DNA from: Chitinophagaceae bacterium
GTDB taxonomy: Bacteria; Bacteroidota; Bacteroidia; Chitinophagales; Chitinophagaceae
Reading direction: 5' to 3'
Length of the DNA stretch: 64,000 nt
Assembly: GCA_016710165.1 (NCBI GenBank)
Contig: JADJLJ010000001.1
Coordinates: 1,922,001-1,986,000 of the forward strand
Shown one piece after another: positions 55,912-63,128 of the stretch. The translations under genes and the position numbers were made by a program. The stretch's first letter is position 1, and each line of letters begins with the position of its first letter. Under the pieces are notes generated by a model. The model was not told where the DNA came from and searched no databases. It saw only the letters and a program-made list of their open reading frames with translations.

Positions 55912-56832
55912 TTACGGTTTTGCTGAACAGTAATTTGGTTGATAAAGCGTATTGTTTTTCACCACGGCAAATACCTGTTTCAAAAGCTTATTACACACTG
56001 CTATCAATGCCTGTTTACCTGTCTTACCGTTGGCTCTTAGCCGTTCGTAGAGTGCCTTACAGGCCGGGTTGGTCTTCATTGCATTCATACTGCACATGTA
56101 CAGCACATCCCGCAGGTTTTTTCCACCCCGCTTATAGATCCGGGGCTTACCCTGTATACTGCTTCCGCTGCTGTACTCGGTGGGGGCCAGCCCCGCAAAG
56201 CTGATCAGCTGCCGGTGATTTTCGGTGTGTTTAAACCCTTGTGTAAACACGATCAGCATCGCCGCTGCCCTTTTGCCTATGCCCTTCACACTGCTTACTC
56301 TTTTTAACTGCTCGGGCTGCCATTGCTCCAGTAACAATTGCAGTTTATGCTCCAGCTGTTTAATCTCTTTTTCCATGCACACAATCATTCTCTCAAGCGA
56401 TTTTATGCTGTCTTTGCTGGGCACAGGCAGTAAACGCAGGCTGTGCAACTGGTTGTTAAACCGTTTGATCTGCTCGGTGTATTCCCGGATGCTGTTGTAC
56501 AGTTGCTTACTCTCAAAGTAAGCACTGTCGGGCATTACCCAGTATGCAGGCTGCTGCTCTATCCCGTAGCGGCAGATCCAGCCGGCATCTTTTTTATCGC
56601 TCTTGTTGCGCTCCAGGTGCATCTGGATGTAACGCTTGATGGCGATCGAGTTTACCACACTTAGCTTGCAGCCCCGATGCTGCAAATAAAAAGCCAGGCG
56701 GATGTAATACACTCCCGTGGCTTCCATTACAAAGTGATAGCCCGTGCCAGTATGTTCCAGGATTTTTGCAAAACCCTGGTTGTTATTGCCCACCTGGAGG
56801 TGGAATAGTTCTCCAGGTTGTTCTGGTAACAA
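55912..56832 (-). CDS. IS110-family DEDD recombinase, N-terminus frame-shifted
   Basis: 306 residues of an IS110-type transposase: FVMEATGVYY and RNKSDKKDA in the RuvC-like domain, then VKGIGKRAAAMLIVFTQGF and FAGLAPTEYSSGSS in the serine-containing C-terminal Tnp20-like domain. The expected N-terminal GIDVSHTKLDV, with the first catalytic Asp, is present just upstream (about 56840-56875) in another frame. One missing T separates them. As written the product would lack the first Asp. Confidence 0.85.
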   Translation of the reverse strand: MLPEQPGELFHLQVGNNNQGFAKILEHTGTGYHFVMEATGVYYIRLAFYLQHRGCKLSVVNSIAIKRYIQMHLERNKSDKKDAGWICRYGIEQQPAYWVMPDSAYFESKQLYNSIREYTEQIKRFNNQLHSLRLLPVPSKDSIKSLERMIVCMEKEIKQLEHKLQLLLEQWQPEQLKRVSSVKGIGKRAAAMLIVFTQGFKHTENHRQLISFAGLAPTEYSSGSSIQGKPRIYKRGGKNLRDVLYMCSMNAMKTNPACKALYERLRANGKTGKQALIAVCNKLLKQVFAVVKNNTLYQPNYCSAKP

Positions 56833-56887
56833 ACATCCAGTTTAGTGTGGGAAACATCAATACCACAGCATAGTTTTTCGCTTCCAT

Positions 56888-57145
56888 AACCATTTGATTT
56901 TTGAAGTGATTGTAGTATTTTTAAACAAGCAAATAAACAAACGGAAAGAACACTCTTACACTGTGCTATCTATCCTAATGCAGGCTTGTAGTGAAGCCTG
57001 TTGAACTGTTCAGCATCGGGTAAGAAAAGGGGCGGTGACTATCATGTTATAAAGGCTTATCGCCTATTAGGTTTGTCAGTCTTATTCCGCCCTTTGTTCT
57101 TTCTGAATCTGTTACTCCCCTGCTTAGTAAATTTATTGAATTGTA
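56888..57145 (-). ncRNA. Candidate bridge-RNA region of the IS110 element
   Basis: About 260 bp of non-coding IS sequence upstream of the transposase on its own strand. In IS621 this position encodes the bridge RNA that pairs with target and donor. No structure was verified here. Confidence 0.3.
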
Positions 57146-57380
57146 AACATAGAAAAAGGTTTGCCGCAAGGCTGGCGGACGGAATAACAATCGGCAGTTG
57201 TACTACTATCAGCTAATATCGGGATTGACCGAATTCTATTTGGCTTTTCGTTATTAACTTCATCATCTTTTTTTCAATCGGCTTCAGATGCCGGACTGGC
57301 ACAGTAACAATTCCAGCCCTACGGAAAGCCTTGAACGTTGTACGCAAAGCCTAAGAACTTTTCATTTGCAACCAGATTTT

Positions 57381-57388
57381 TATCTTTG
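57381..57388 (+). promoter_or_regulatory. Bacteroidota -7 element TATCTTTG for cassette 36
   Basis: A perfect TAnnTTTG match 70 bp before the cassette 36 start codon, downstream of the attC site. It suggests that this cassette carries its own promoter. Confidence 0.5.
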
Positions 57389-57457
57389 CGGAATAGATTA
57401 TGAAATGGCAAAGCAGATACAAATAATTCATACTTTGCAGTTTATAAAATACCATTT

Positions 57458-58336
57458 ATGAAAATAAAGATCAGTTATTTTTTAATTCTTTTTTTGGGCA
57501 CTATTCCCTCCTCTACTTTAGCCCAGCGCATCCAAGCAATTGACTGGGCAAATAATCCCTCCTATCCCCTCCCTTATAGTTACACGGCCAATCATATGAG
57601 ATTAACAGGAAAAGTAAAAAAACTTTCTGAGATGTGGAAGAATGAATATGGTGATGATTTTATCATGATCAAGTATGAGTTTAGCAAGGAAGGCTATTTG
57701 GAAAAGCAAACTTATAGCAGTAACGGGAAGGAAAAAAGAGTTACCACTTACAAAGATACTGTTTACGCTTTTCTGCCTGAAGGGATTACTGTTATGGAGG
57801 AATCAACTCACAATGGTGAGACCCTCAAATCAGAAATAACTTACTATAAAATGTTGCTGTCTTCCAAAAAACTTTTTTTTCCCGGAACCACCAACTTAAC
57901 ACATAAGACTTTTACAAAATATGCTCACAATGATAAAGGCCAGCTTATAGAAACAGATAAACTGGACAGAGGTGTAGAATGGACAGTAGAAAAATATACT
58001 TACAACACAGTAGGTCAATTAATCAAAACAGAACAAACGATAGAAATGAAGATAAATAAATGGCAGGAATTATCTTATGTAAAGGAAGGTGATTTTTTAA
58101 CGGTTACTACCTGGTATCGTTTCAACATGGGAAGAGATTATAAATTGGTAGATGTTTATGATAAGACCGGTTTGATAGTTAAAAGTACCAGGGAATCAGA
58201 TAAAGCAGAATTTACTTATCACTATACTTTCGACAAAATAACCAACTGGACAAAAAGAATACAAACAACAAAGAACTTAGAAACCGGTGTTGAGACTATA
58301 ACTACAAAGTATCGTACAATAGAATATTATGAGTAA
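57458..58336 (+). CDS. Secreted YD-repeat-like protein (cassette 36)
   Basis: 292 residues with a signal peptide (FLILFLGTIPSSTLAQ). The rest is beta-strand-rich with repeat-like phrases (YEFSKEGYLEKQTYSSNGKE, HNDKGQLIETDKLDRG, YNTVGQLIKTEQTIE) resembling RHS/YD-type units, but short and without a polymorphic toxin tail. It is the last full gene of the array and intact. Confidence 0.72.
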   Translation: MKIKISYFLILFLGTIPSSTLAQRIQAIDWANNPSYPLPYSYTANHMRLTGKVKKLSEMWKNEYGDDFIMIKYEFSKEGYLEKQTYSSNGKEKRVTTYKDTVYAFLPEGITVMEESTHNGETLKSEITYYKMLLSSKKLFFPGTTNLTHKTFTKYAHNDKGQLIETDKLDRGVEWTVEKYTYNTVGQLIKTEQTIEMKINKWQELSYVKEGDFLTVTTWYRFNMGRDYKLVDVYDKTGLIVKSTRESDKAEFTYHYTFDKITNWTKRIQTTKNLETGVETITTKYRTIEYYE

Positions 58337-58341
58337 TGACC

Positions 58342-58400
58342 TCGCCCAACATCGGGTTTTATACAACTTAGTTTTGACGAGCAATTTTTCAGCTCCAGTC
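58342..58400 (+). other. Truncated attC-like site at array end
   Basis: R'' TCGCCCAAC and the L'' half (ATCGGGTTTTATACAACTT) are present, but the 3' half is missing. R'' does not match cassette 36 start (GTTGTACGC), so the end of one cassette appears joined to the start of another by deletion. Confidence 0.75.
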
Positions 58401-58439
58401 TGTCCCGTACTGAAACAGGTTGACTAAAAATCAACCATC

Positions 58440-58574
58440 ATGGAATTAAAAGAACTGATCACTATAAAGTACCAGCAGCAAGCCATGCTCGTTATGGGTA
58501 ATTTTAGAGACAACCTACAAACAGGCCCTCCGGCTGAAATTTCAGATTTCCTAAATAAATTTGAAAATTTATAA
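58440..58574 (+). CDS. Short reading frame of unknown origin
   Basis: 44 codons, hydrophilic (LKELITIKYQQQAMLVMGNF). It follows an inverted pair GGTTGACTAAAAATCAACC that looks like a transposon end. Possibly a remnant of an inserted element that truncated the last attC. Confidence 0.25.
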   Translation: MELKELITIKYQQQAMLVMGNFRDNLQTGPPAEISDFLNKFENL

Positions 58575-58578
58575 AGCA

Positions 58579-59193
58579 ATGAAAAAGAAAATAATTAATT
58601 TTTTTACAGTAATACTATTAGCTAACCTAATGGGTTGTGGAAATTCTCAACAGAATTCTCACAAAAACAGTAAAATTGATTCAACTTCCAATCAAACTTT
58701 AACAAAAAAGCCAGATTCGATTATGCAAAAAATAACACCCTGTCTTTGGGTTGATAAAGATGCAAAAGCAGTAGTAGATTATTACCTTTCTATTTTCAAA
58801 GATGGAAAAATGAAAGAATACCGCCAATATAAAAATCCACCAGAAGCAAAAGAACAAGGTGGCCAAGACAGCTTTGAAACAGCTGTTATGGAAATTGGTG
58901 ATATAGAATTTAACATTTTAGCTGCAGGCCCATATTTTAAATTTAATGAGTCCATTTCGTTTGTAATCAATTGCAAAGATCAAGCAGAAGTAGATTATTA
59001 TTGGAATGCGTTGACATCAAACGGTGGACAAGAAAGTTCATGTGGCTGGTGCAAAGACAAATATGGTTTATCGTGGCAGGTTGTTCCTGTTGAATATTTT
59101 GACCTGATAAACAGCGATGACCCTAAAGTAAGAGAAAAGGCTATGAGGAATACACTAAAACAGAAAAAGTTAATACTATCAGAACTTAAATGA
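58579..59193 (+). CDS. VOC-superfamily lipoprotein (PhnB-like)
   Basis: 204 residues. The ATG at 58579 opens a lipoprotein signal (VILLANLMGC) and a Ser/Asn-rich linker. From about residue 50 there is a PhnB-type VOC domain (ITPCLWVDKDAKAVVDYYLS, FVINCKDQAEVDYYWNALT, CGWCKDKYGLSWQVVP). PhnB-like proteins are dimeric beta-alpha-beta folds often of unknown activity. Membrane anchoring of one is unusual. Confidence 0.8.
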   Translation: MKKKIINFFTVILLANLMGCGNSQQNSHKNSKIDSTSNQTLTKKPDSIMQKITPCLWVDKDAKAVVDYYLSIFKDGKMKEYRQYKNPPEAKEQGGQDSFETAVMEIGDIEFNILAAGPYFKFNESISFVINCKDQAEVDYYWNALTSNGGQESSCGWCKDKYGLSWQVVPVEYFDLINSDDPKVREKAMRNTLKQKKLILSELK

Positions 59194-59425
59194 AGTAAAT
59201 AATTGTGGGTAAGAAGGACAAGTCAGAATTTGGATACGAATAAGAATTGACCCCTACCCCGAAAACTGACAAAAGGTAAATCAGAGTAAACCGGGCAATA
59301 TAGTTTGACACAAAATTAAATACATATCTTTTGCCTCTTAAAGCCGAAGTTAGAAAATTGGAAAATATTGAAATAGGAAGATCACTAACAACTTATATTT
59401 GGGTATAAACAAAAAATAATAAAAA
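59194..59425. other. Spacer without visible feature
   Basis: No reading frame, repeat or attC-like arm seen. It may hold the promoter of the VOC gene at 59426. Confidence 0.4.
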
Positions 59426-59797
59426 ATGGCAAATGCAATTAATTGGTTTGAAATCCCGGCAACTGATTTCACAAGAGCAAAAAAATTTTACGAAACTATT
59501 TTAGCTACAGAAATTATGGAAATGCCTTTCCCTCACGGAAAATATGGAATGTTTGCAGCAGACATGGAAAATGGTGCTGTTGGTGGCGGACTAATGCAAT
59601 CAGAGGGATTTAATCCATCAAAAGACGGCTCTGTAGTTTATCTGAATGGTGGAGAAGACTTAAGTGCATCATTAAGCAAAGTTGAACAAGCAGGCGGAAA
59701 AATTATAATGCCGAAAACTTCAATTGGACAAAATGGATTTATGGCACATTTTATTGACACTGAAGGCAACCGGGTGGCTTTGCACTCAATGAAATAG
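59426..59797 (+). CDS. VOC-family protein (glyoxalase/bleomycin-resistance fold)
   Basis: 123 residues: a single VOC domain pair (INWFEIPATDFTRAKKFYET, YGMFAADMENGAVGGGLMQ, and FIDTEGNRVALHS at the end). Likely a small metal-binding dimer, substrate unknown. It lies beyond the last attC-like site and may not belong to the array. Confidence 0.85.
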   Translation: MANAINWFEIPATDFTRAKKFYETILATEIMEMPFPHGKYGMFAADMENGAVGGGLMQSEGFNPSKDGSVVYLNGGEDLSASLSKVEQAGGKIIMPKTSIGQNGFMAHFIDTEGNRVALHSMK

Positions 59798-59868
59798 TCA
59801 GCTATGCCATAGATTTTAACAACAGGGCAAAATCTTCCAGTAAAAAATCCAAGTGGGTGAACGCCAAA

Positions 59869-59926
59869 CCACTGCCGCTGACATGAAATCTGTGTAAAAA
59901 AACAAACAAAATCTGATCTTTTTTAC
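59869..59926. repeat. IS110-end scar next to an R''-like arm
   Basis: TGCCGCTGACATG followed by sequence closely matching the left end of the IS110 element at 55876 (CTGTGTAAAAAA, CTGATCTTTTTTAC). The layout mirrors the array insertion (R''-ACAT-IS end), so this is probably a remnant cassette end with most of the IS deleted. Confidence 0.6.
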
Positions 59927-60037
59927 TTCTTCCCTGCAACGTCTTCTGCCAGGTGACGTTGCATCAACGAATTTTTTTAACTTATGCAAGGTCCTCAGCC
60001 AGCACTCAAATCAAAGGAGAGAACTTGCTGAGAATAA

Positions 60038-60062
60038 AGGAGCCCCAAAATATGGGGCTCCT
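60038..60062 (-). terminator. Rho-independent terminator of the M16 peptidase gene
   Basis: 10-bp stem AGGAGCCCCA/TGGGGCTCCT with a 5-base loop, 22 bp beyond the minus-strand stop. Read on the minus strand it is followed by TTTATT. Confidence 0.75.
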
Positions 60063-60083
60063 GTTAAACAAACTGTGATCATT

Positions 60084-63017
60084 TTAATATCCAAATATCT
60101 CTTCCAGGCTGAGCTTCTTCACTTCTCCATACTTCTTCATCTGTTCCTCCGGTAATTTCTTCTCAGAAGCTACAATGCAATATGTGTAGGGCTTGTTCGC
60201 AATATTCTCGCTGTGGAATTGTTTCAGTTCGGTATAGCCGATCTTATCAACCGCCGCGTATGTTTTTTTACGGATGTCTTCATTCATTCCTTTCTGCTGT
60301 GCGGTAAGATAGTTGAAGATGATCCCGTCCTGCGTGATGCGCTCGGTCTCAATATCCTTCTTGATGCCTGCACGGGCAAACTTGATGTTCTCTTCCACGT
60401 TGGGCAATTCGTTCAGCAGTTCGTTCATCGCCACAACGGATTCATTGAATTTGTCTGCCTGGCAGCCTACATAAGCCAGCGTATAGAACGGGTCCTCCTT
60501 CTTATCTGGCTTGGCATAAAAAGCGAAGGTTGAATACGCCAGCGCTTTAGACTCCCGGATGGTCTGGAATACAAGGGCGCCCATGCCACCGCCAAAGTAA
60601 TTATTGAAGATATCGATCACCGGTTCTTTGTCTGCACTGTATATACCGGTATTTCTCACCCAGCGTATTTCCGACTGAACCATGTTGTAATCCGCAAATA
60701 ATACCTGGTTGTTTGTCTGCGTAGCCGGCGTGAATCTCATTTTATCACCTGCGGCTTTAAAAGTTGCCGGTACAGTATGAATGGCTTTCAATCCTGCAGT
60801 CAGCTGTGTCAGCGGTTGCGGACCATAATAAAGAATTTTGTGCGCATAACTGTTCAGGTCGTGCAAAATACCGACCAGCTCTTCGGCCGTGGTGTTTTTC
60901 AGTTCTTCATCGGTCAGCACATAGTTGAATGGGTTCTTACTGCCAAACCGTGCATAACTGACCAGTCCGTTCATAATAGCGCCTTTATTGGCTTTGGCAT
61001 CTGTTCTTGACTTGGTTAATCTTGCCTTTAATGACTTCAATGCATTTTCATCCCCCTTACAGTTCTTTAAAACATCTTCAAACAGTTTAACGGCTGTAGG
61101 GAAGTTTTCCTGCAGGCCTTCGATCATTACAGTGGTATACTCAGCGGTAGCGCTCACATTAAAGCTGCAGGCAATTTTATAGAATGCCTTGGTGATGTCC
61201 TCTGCACTCATTTTATCCGTTCCCAGGAACTGCAGGTACTGTGCGGCCAGGCTCAGTTTTTTATTATTCCAGGTACCCATATTAAAGCGGTAGCGCAGGC
61301 GGAAGATACTGTTGTCTTTGTTCTGTACATACAATACTTCTGCAGGGCCGAAGGAGGTCTTTTGCAAGTCCCTGTTATAATCCAGCCAAACGGGTTTTAC
61401 CGGGGTGGCAGGCATGTTGTTCACTTGTTTCACAAAACCGGATTGCGCATCCCGGTTTGTTTCCACCGGGGTAATAGGTGGTTTTTCAACCTTCACAATA
61501 TTCTTGTCCTCGCCCTTCCGCTTTAAGATACATACATAGTTATCGCCGAAATATTTATTGGCAAAGGCAACAATGTCTTTCTTGGTGAGTTTGGAAAGCA
61601 TATCGGTATAGGCCACCTGCTCTTTCCAGTCAAGCTCCGATGTAAATGCACTCATCAGGTCGTTTGCCCTTGAGCCATACGATTCTGTAGCCAGTATCTT
61701 ATTCTTCTTTTGATTGTTGATGATGGAAGTAATGAGGTTATCATCAAAATTCCCTTTCTTCAGGTTTTCGATCTCCCCCAGCATCAGCGCTTTCACGTCT
61801 TCCAGCGACTGGCCCAATGTAGGCCTTCCCTGCATATACATGATGCCATAGTCGATCAGGGTGAATACAGATGCAGAAGCGCCCAGCAGCTTTTGTTTCT
61901 TTACCAGGTTCAGATCCATCAAACCGGCCTTGCCGTTGGTGAGTATCTGTCCAACCAGGTCGGCCAGCAATACGTCTTTTGATCTGTTACCCGGCAGCCT
62001 GAAGCCGATGGTTACGCTTTCCGCGTCAGGTCCAACCAGTTCTGTCAGTATGGGCGATGCGATCGGTTGCTCCGGCTGAAACGTATATTTAGGCACCGCT
62101 TTATTCTGCATATAAGAGAAAGTGACATCGATCTTTCTGATCATCTCATCCGGGTTAAAATCACCACTCATAATCACTCCCATGTTATTGGGTACATAAT
62201 AGGTGTTGAAATATTTCCGTATCTCCACCAGCGAAGGGTTCTTCAGGTGGTCAATGGTGCCAATAGTTGTTTGCAATCCATAATTATGGTTCTTGAACAA
62301 TTCGGCAAACAATTTTTCAAACACCCTTCTTCCGTCACTATCCAGCCCGCGGTTCTTTTCTTCATACACGGCTTCCAGTTCGGTATGAAAGATCCGCAGG
62401 ATGGGATTCCGGAAACGCTCTCCCTGTACTGCCAGGTATTTGTCAATAGCATTGGCAGGCACGTCATCCGTGTAGACCGTTTGTTCAAATGATGTAAAAG
62501 CATTGGTACCCTGTGCGCCCATGGAAGACATCATCTTATCGTATTCATTGGCAATGCCGTACCTGGAGGCAACGCCGGATACCGAATCGATCTGCTGATA
62601 AATGGCCTTGCGTTTTTCAACATCCGTTGTCTTGTTATACTGTTCATACAAAGCATCTATTTTATCCAGCTCAGGTTTTTCTTTGGCCCAGTCCAATGAA
62701 CCGAATTTATCCGTTCCTTTAAAAAGCATGTGCTCCAGGTAGTGGGCAAGGCCTGTATTGGTTGACGGATCCGTTTTACTCCCTGCCTTGGTGGCTATAT
62801 AGCATTGTACCCGTGGATCCTTATTGGTAGGACTTAAAATAACGGTAAGTCCGTTCTTTAAGGTGTAAAATCTTGCTTTGGCAGGATCATTACTCACATA
62901 TTTGTATGTGTATCCGCCGGAAGCAGCCGTTTTCCATTCATAGTTGCCGGTTTGTGCATAGCTGAACACGGCGGTAAATGCCAGCGCTACAAATAAGAAT
63001 GTTCTGATAGATCGCAT
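60084..63017 (-). CDS. Secreted M16-family zinc peptidase
   Basis: 977 residues with a signal peptide (FLFVALAFTAVFSYAQ). The inverted zinc motif HxxEH lies at residues 92-96 (GLAHYLEHMLFKG), with the downstream Glu in LEAVYEEKNRGLD as third ligand. Four M16 subdomains follow, and the second half is the non-catalytic partner domain. Family members degrade peptides as clamshell enzymes. The expected location is periplasm or outer surface. Intact, in a GC-rich housekeeping region. Confidence 0.93.
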   Translation of the reverse strand: MRSIRTFLFVALAFTAVFSYAQTGNYEWKTAASGGYTYKYVSNDPAKARFYTLKNGLTVILSPTNKDPRVQCYIATKAGSKTDPSTNTGLAHYLEHMLFKGTDKFGSLDWAKEKPELDKIDALYEQYNKTTDVEKRKAIYQQIDSVSGVASRYGIANEYDKMMSSMGAQGTNAFTSFEQTVYTDDVPANAIDKYLAVQGERFRNPILRIFHTELEAVYEEKNRGLDSDGRRVFEKLFAELFKNHNYGLQTTIGTIDHLKNPSLVEIRKYFNTYYVPNNMGVIMSGDFNPDEMIRKIDVTFSYMQNKAVPKYTFQPEQPIASPILTELVGPDAESVTIGFRLPGNRSKDVLLADLVGQILTNGKAGLMDLNLVKKQKLLGASASVFTLIDYGIMYMQGRPTLGQSLEDVKALMLGEIENLKKGNFDDNLITSIINNQKKNKILATESYGSRANDLMSAFTSELDWKEQVAYTDMLSKLTKKDIVAFANKYFGDNYVCILKRKGEDKNIVKVEKPPITPVETNRDAQSGFVKQVNNMPATPVKPVWLDYNRDLQKTSFGPAEVLYVQNKDNSIFRLRYRFNMGTWNNKKLSLAAQYLQFLGTDKMSAEDITKAFYKIACSFNVSATAEYTTVMIEGLQENFPTAVKLFEDVLKNCKGDENALKSLKARLTKSRTDAKANKGAIMNGLVSYARFGSKNPFNYVLTDEELKNTTAEELVGILHDLNSYAHKILYYGPQPLTQLTAGLKAIHTVPATFKAAGDKMRFTPATQTNNQVLFADYNMVQSEIRWVRNTGIYSADKEPVIDIFNNYFGGGMGALVFQTIRESKALAYSTFAFYAKPDKKEDPFYTLAYVGCQADKFNESVVAMNELLNELPNVEENIKFARAGIKKDIETERITQDGIIFNYLTAQQKGMNEDIRKKTYAAVDKIGYTELKQFHSENIANKPYTYCIVASEKKLPEEQMKKYGEVKKLSLEEIFGY

Positions 63018-63128
63018 AGAAACTGATTTAAAATTAGTGGAGTGTAAAATTACAGGTATTGGACAAGCAATTATTTACCGTTCACAAAATTTTTACATTT
63101 ACTTTTGGCAAAATCCCGGCAGGCAGAT

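Larger units (their letters stand above)
55876..57150 (-). mobile_element. IS110-family element inserted in attC 35
   Basis: About 1.27 kb with AACAT at both ends (55871-55875 and 57146-57150), consistent with a shared core or target repeat. It carries an IS110-type transposase near its left end and about 300 bp of non-coding DNA at its right end. Members of the IS1111-attC group of this family are known to target attC sites. Confidence 0.8.
55864..57345 (+). other. attC-like site 35, interrupted by IS110-like element
   Basis: R'' TACCGCTAAC (55864-55873) pairs with cassette 35 start GTTAGCGGTA at 55098. The site breaks after AACAT and resumes at about 57151 with GGTTTGCCGCAAGGCTGGC, ending in GTTGTACGC at 57337. 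Without the IS it would be about 207 bp. Confidence 0.85.
10495..58400 (+). mobile_element. Integron-like cassette array, about 36 cassettes
   Basis: Cassettes run head to tail on the plus strand. Each starts with GTTNNNNNN (five to six start with GTA) and ends with a long palindromic attC-like site whose R'' arm is the reverse complement of that cassette's own first 8-10 bases. This holds for 35 consecutive cassettes with at most one mismatch in the 9-10 bp arm. The L arms pair as well (for example TTGGCGCT with AGCGCCAA), separated from R by an unpaired spacer as in classical attC. Cassette sizes range from about 0.65 to 5.5 kb. Composition is AT-rich compared with the flanks. Confidence 0.92.

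Noticed and set aside
11078..57345. attC-like sites as ordinary transcription terminators or REP elements
   Set aside because: No consistent T-tract follows, and terminators would not have arms complementary to the sequence at the far end of the preceding gene.
10495..58400. CRISPR array or simple dispersed direct repeats
   Set aside because: Repeats are 140-240 bp, spaced 0.6-5.5 kb apart, palindromic, and separated by genes. Their outer arms vary per unit to match the unit's own start, which CRISPR repeats do not do.
10495..58400. Prophage or ICE
   Set aside because: No capsid, tail, portal, relaxase or type IV secretion genes are seen. The tyrosine recombinase alone is not evidence for either.
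58465..58500. A further attC R' arm at AGCAAGCCATGCTCGTTATG
   Set aside because: It resembles attC 3' ends, but no matching R'' or cassette could be found and it lies inside a possible inserted element.
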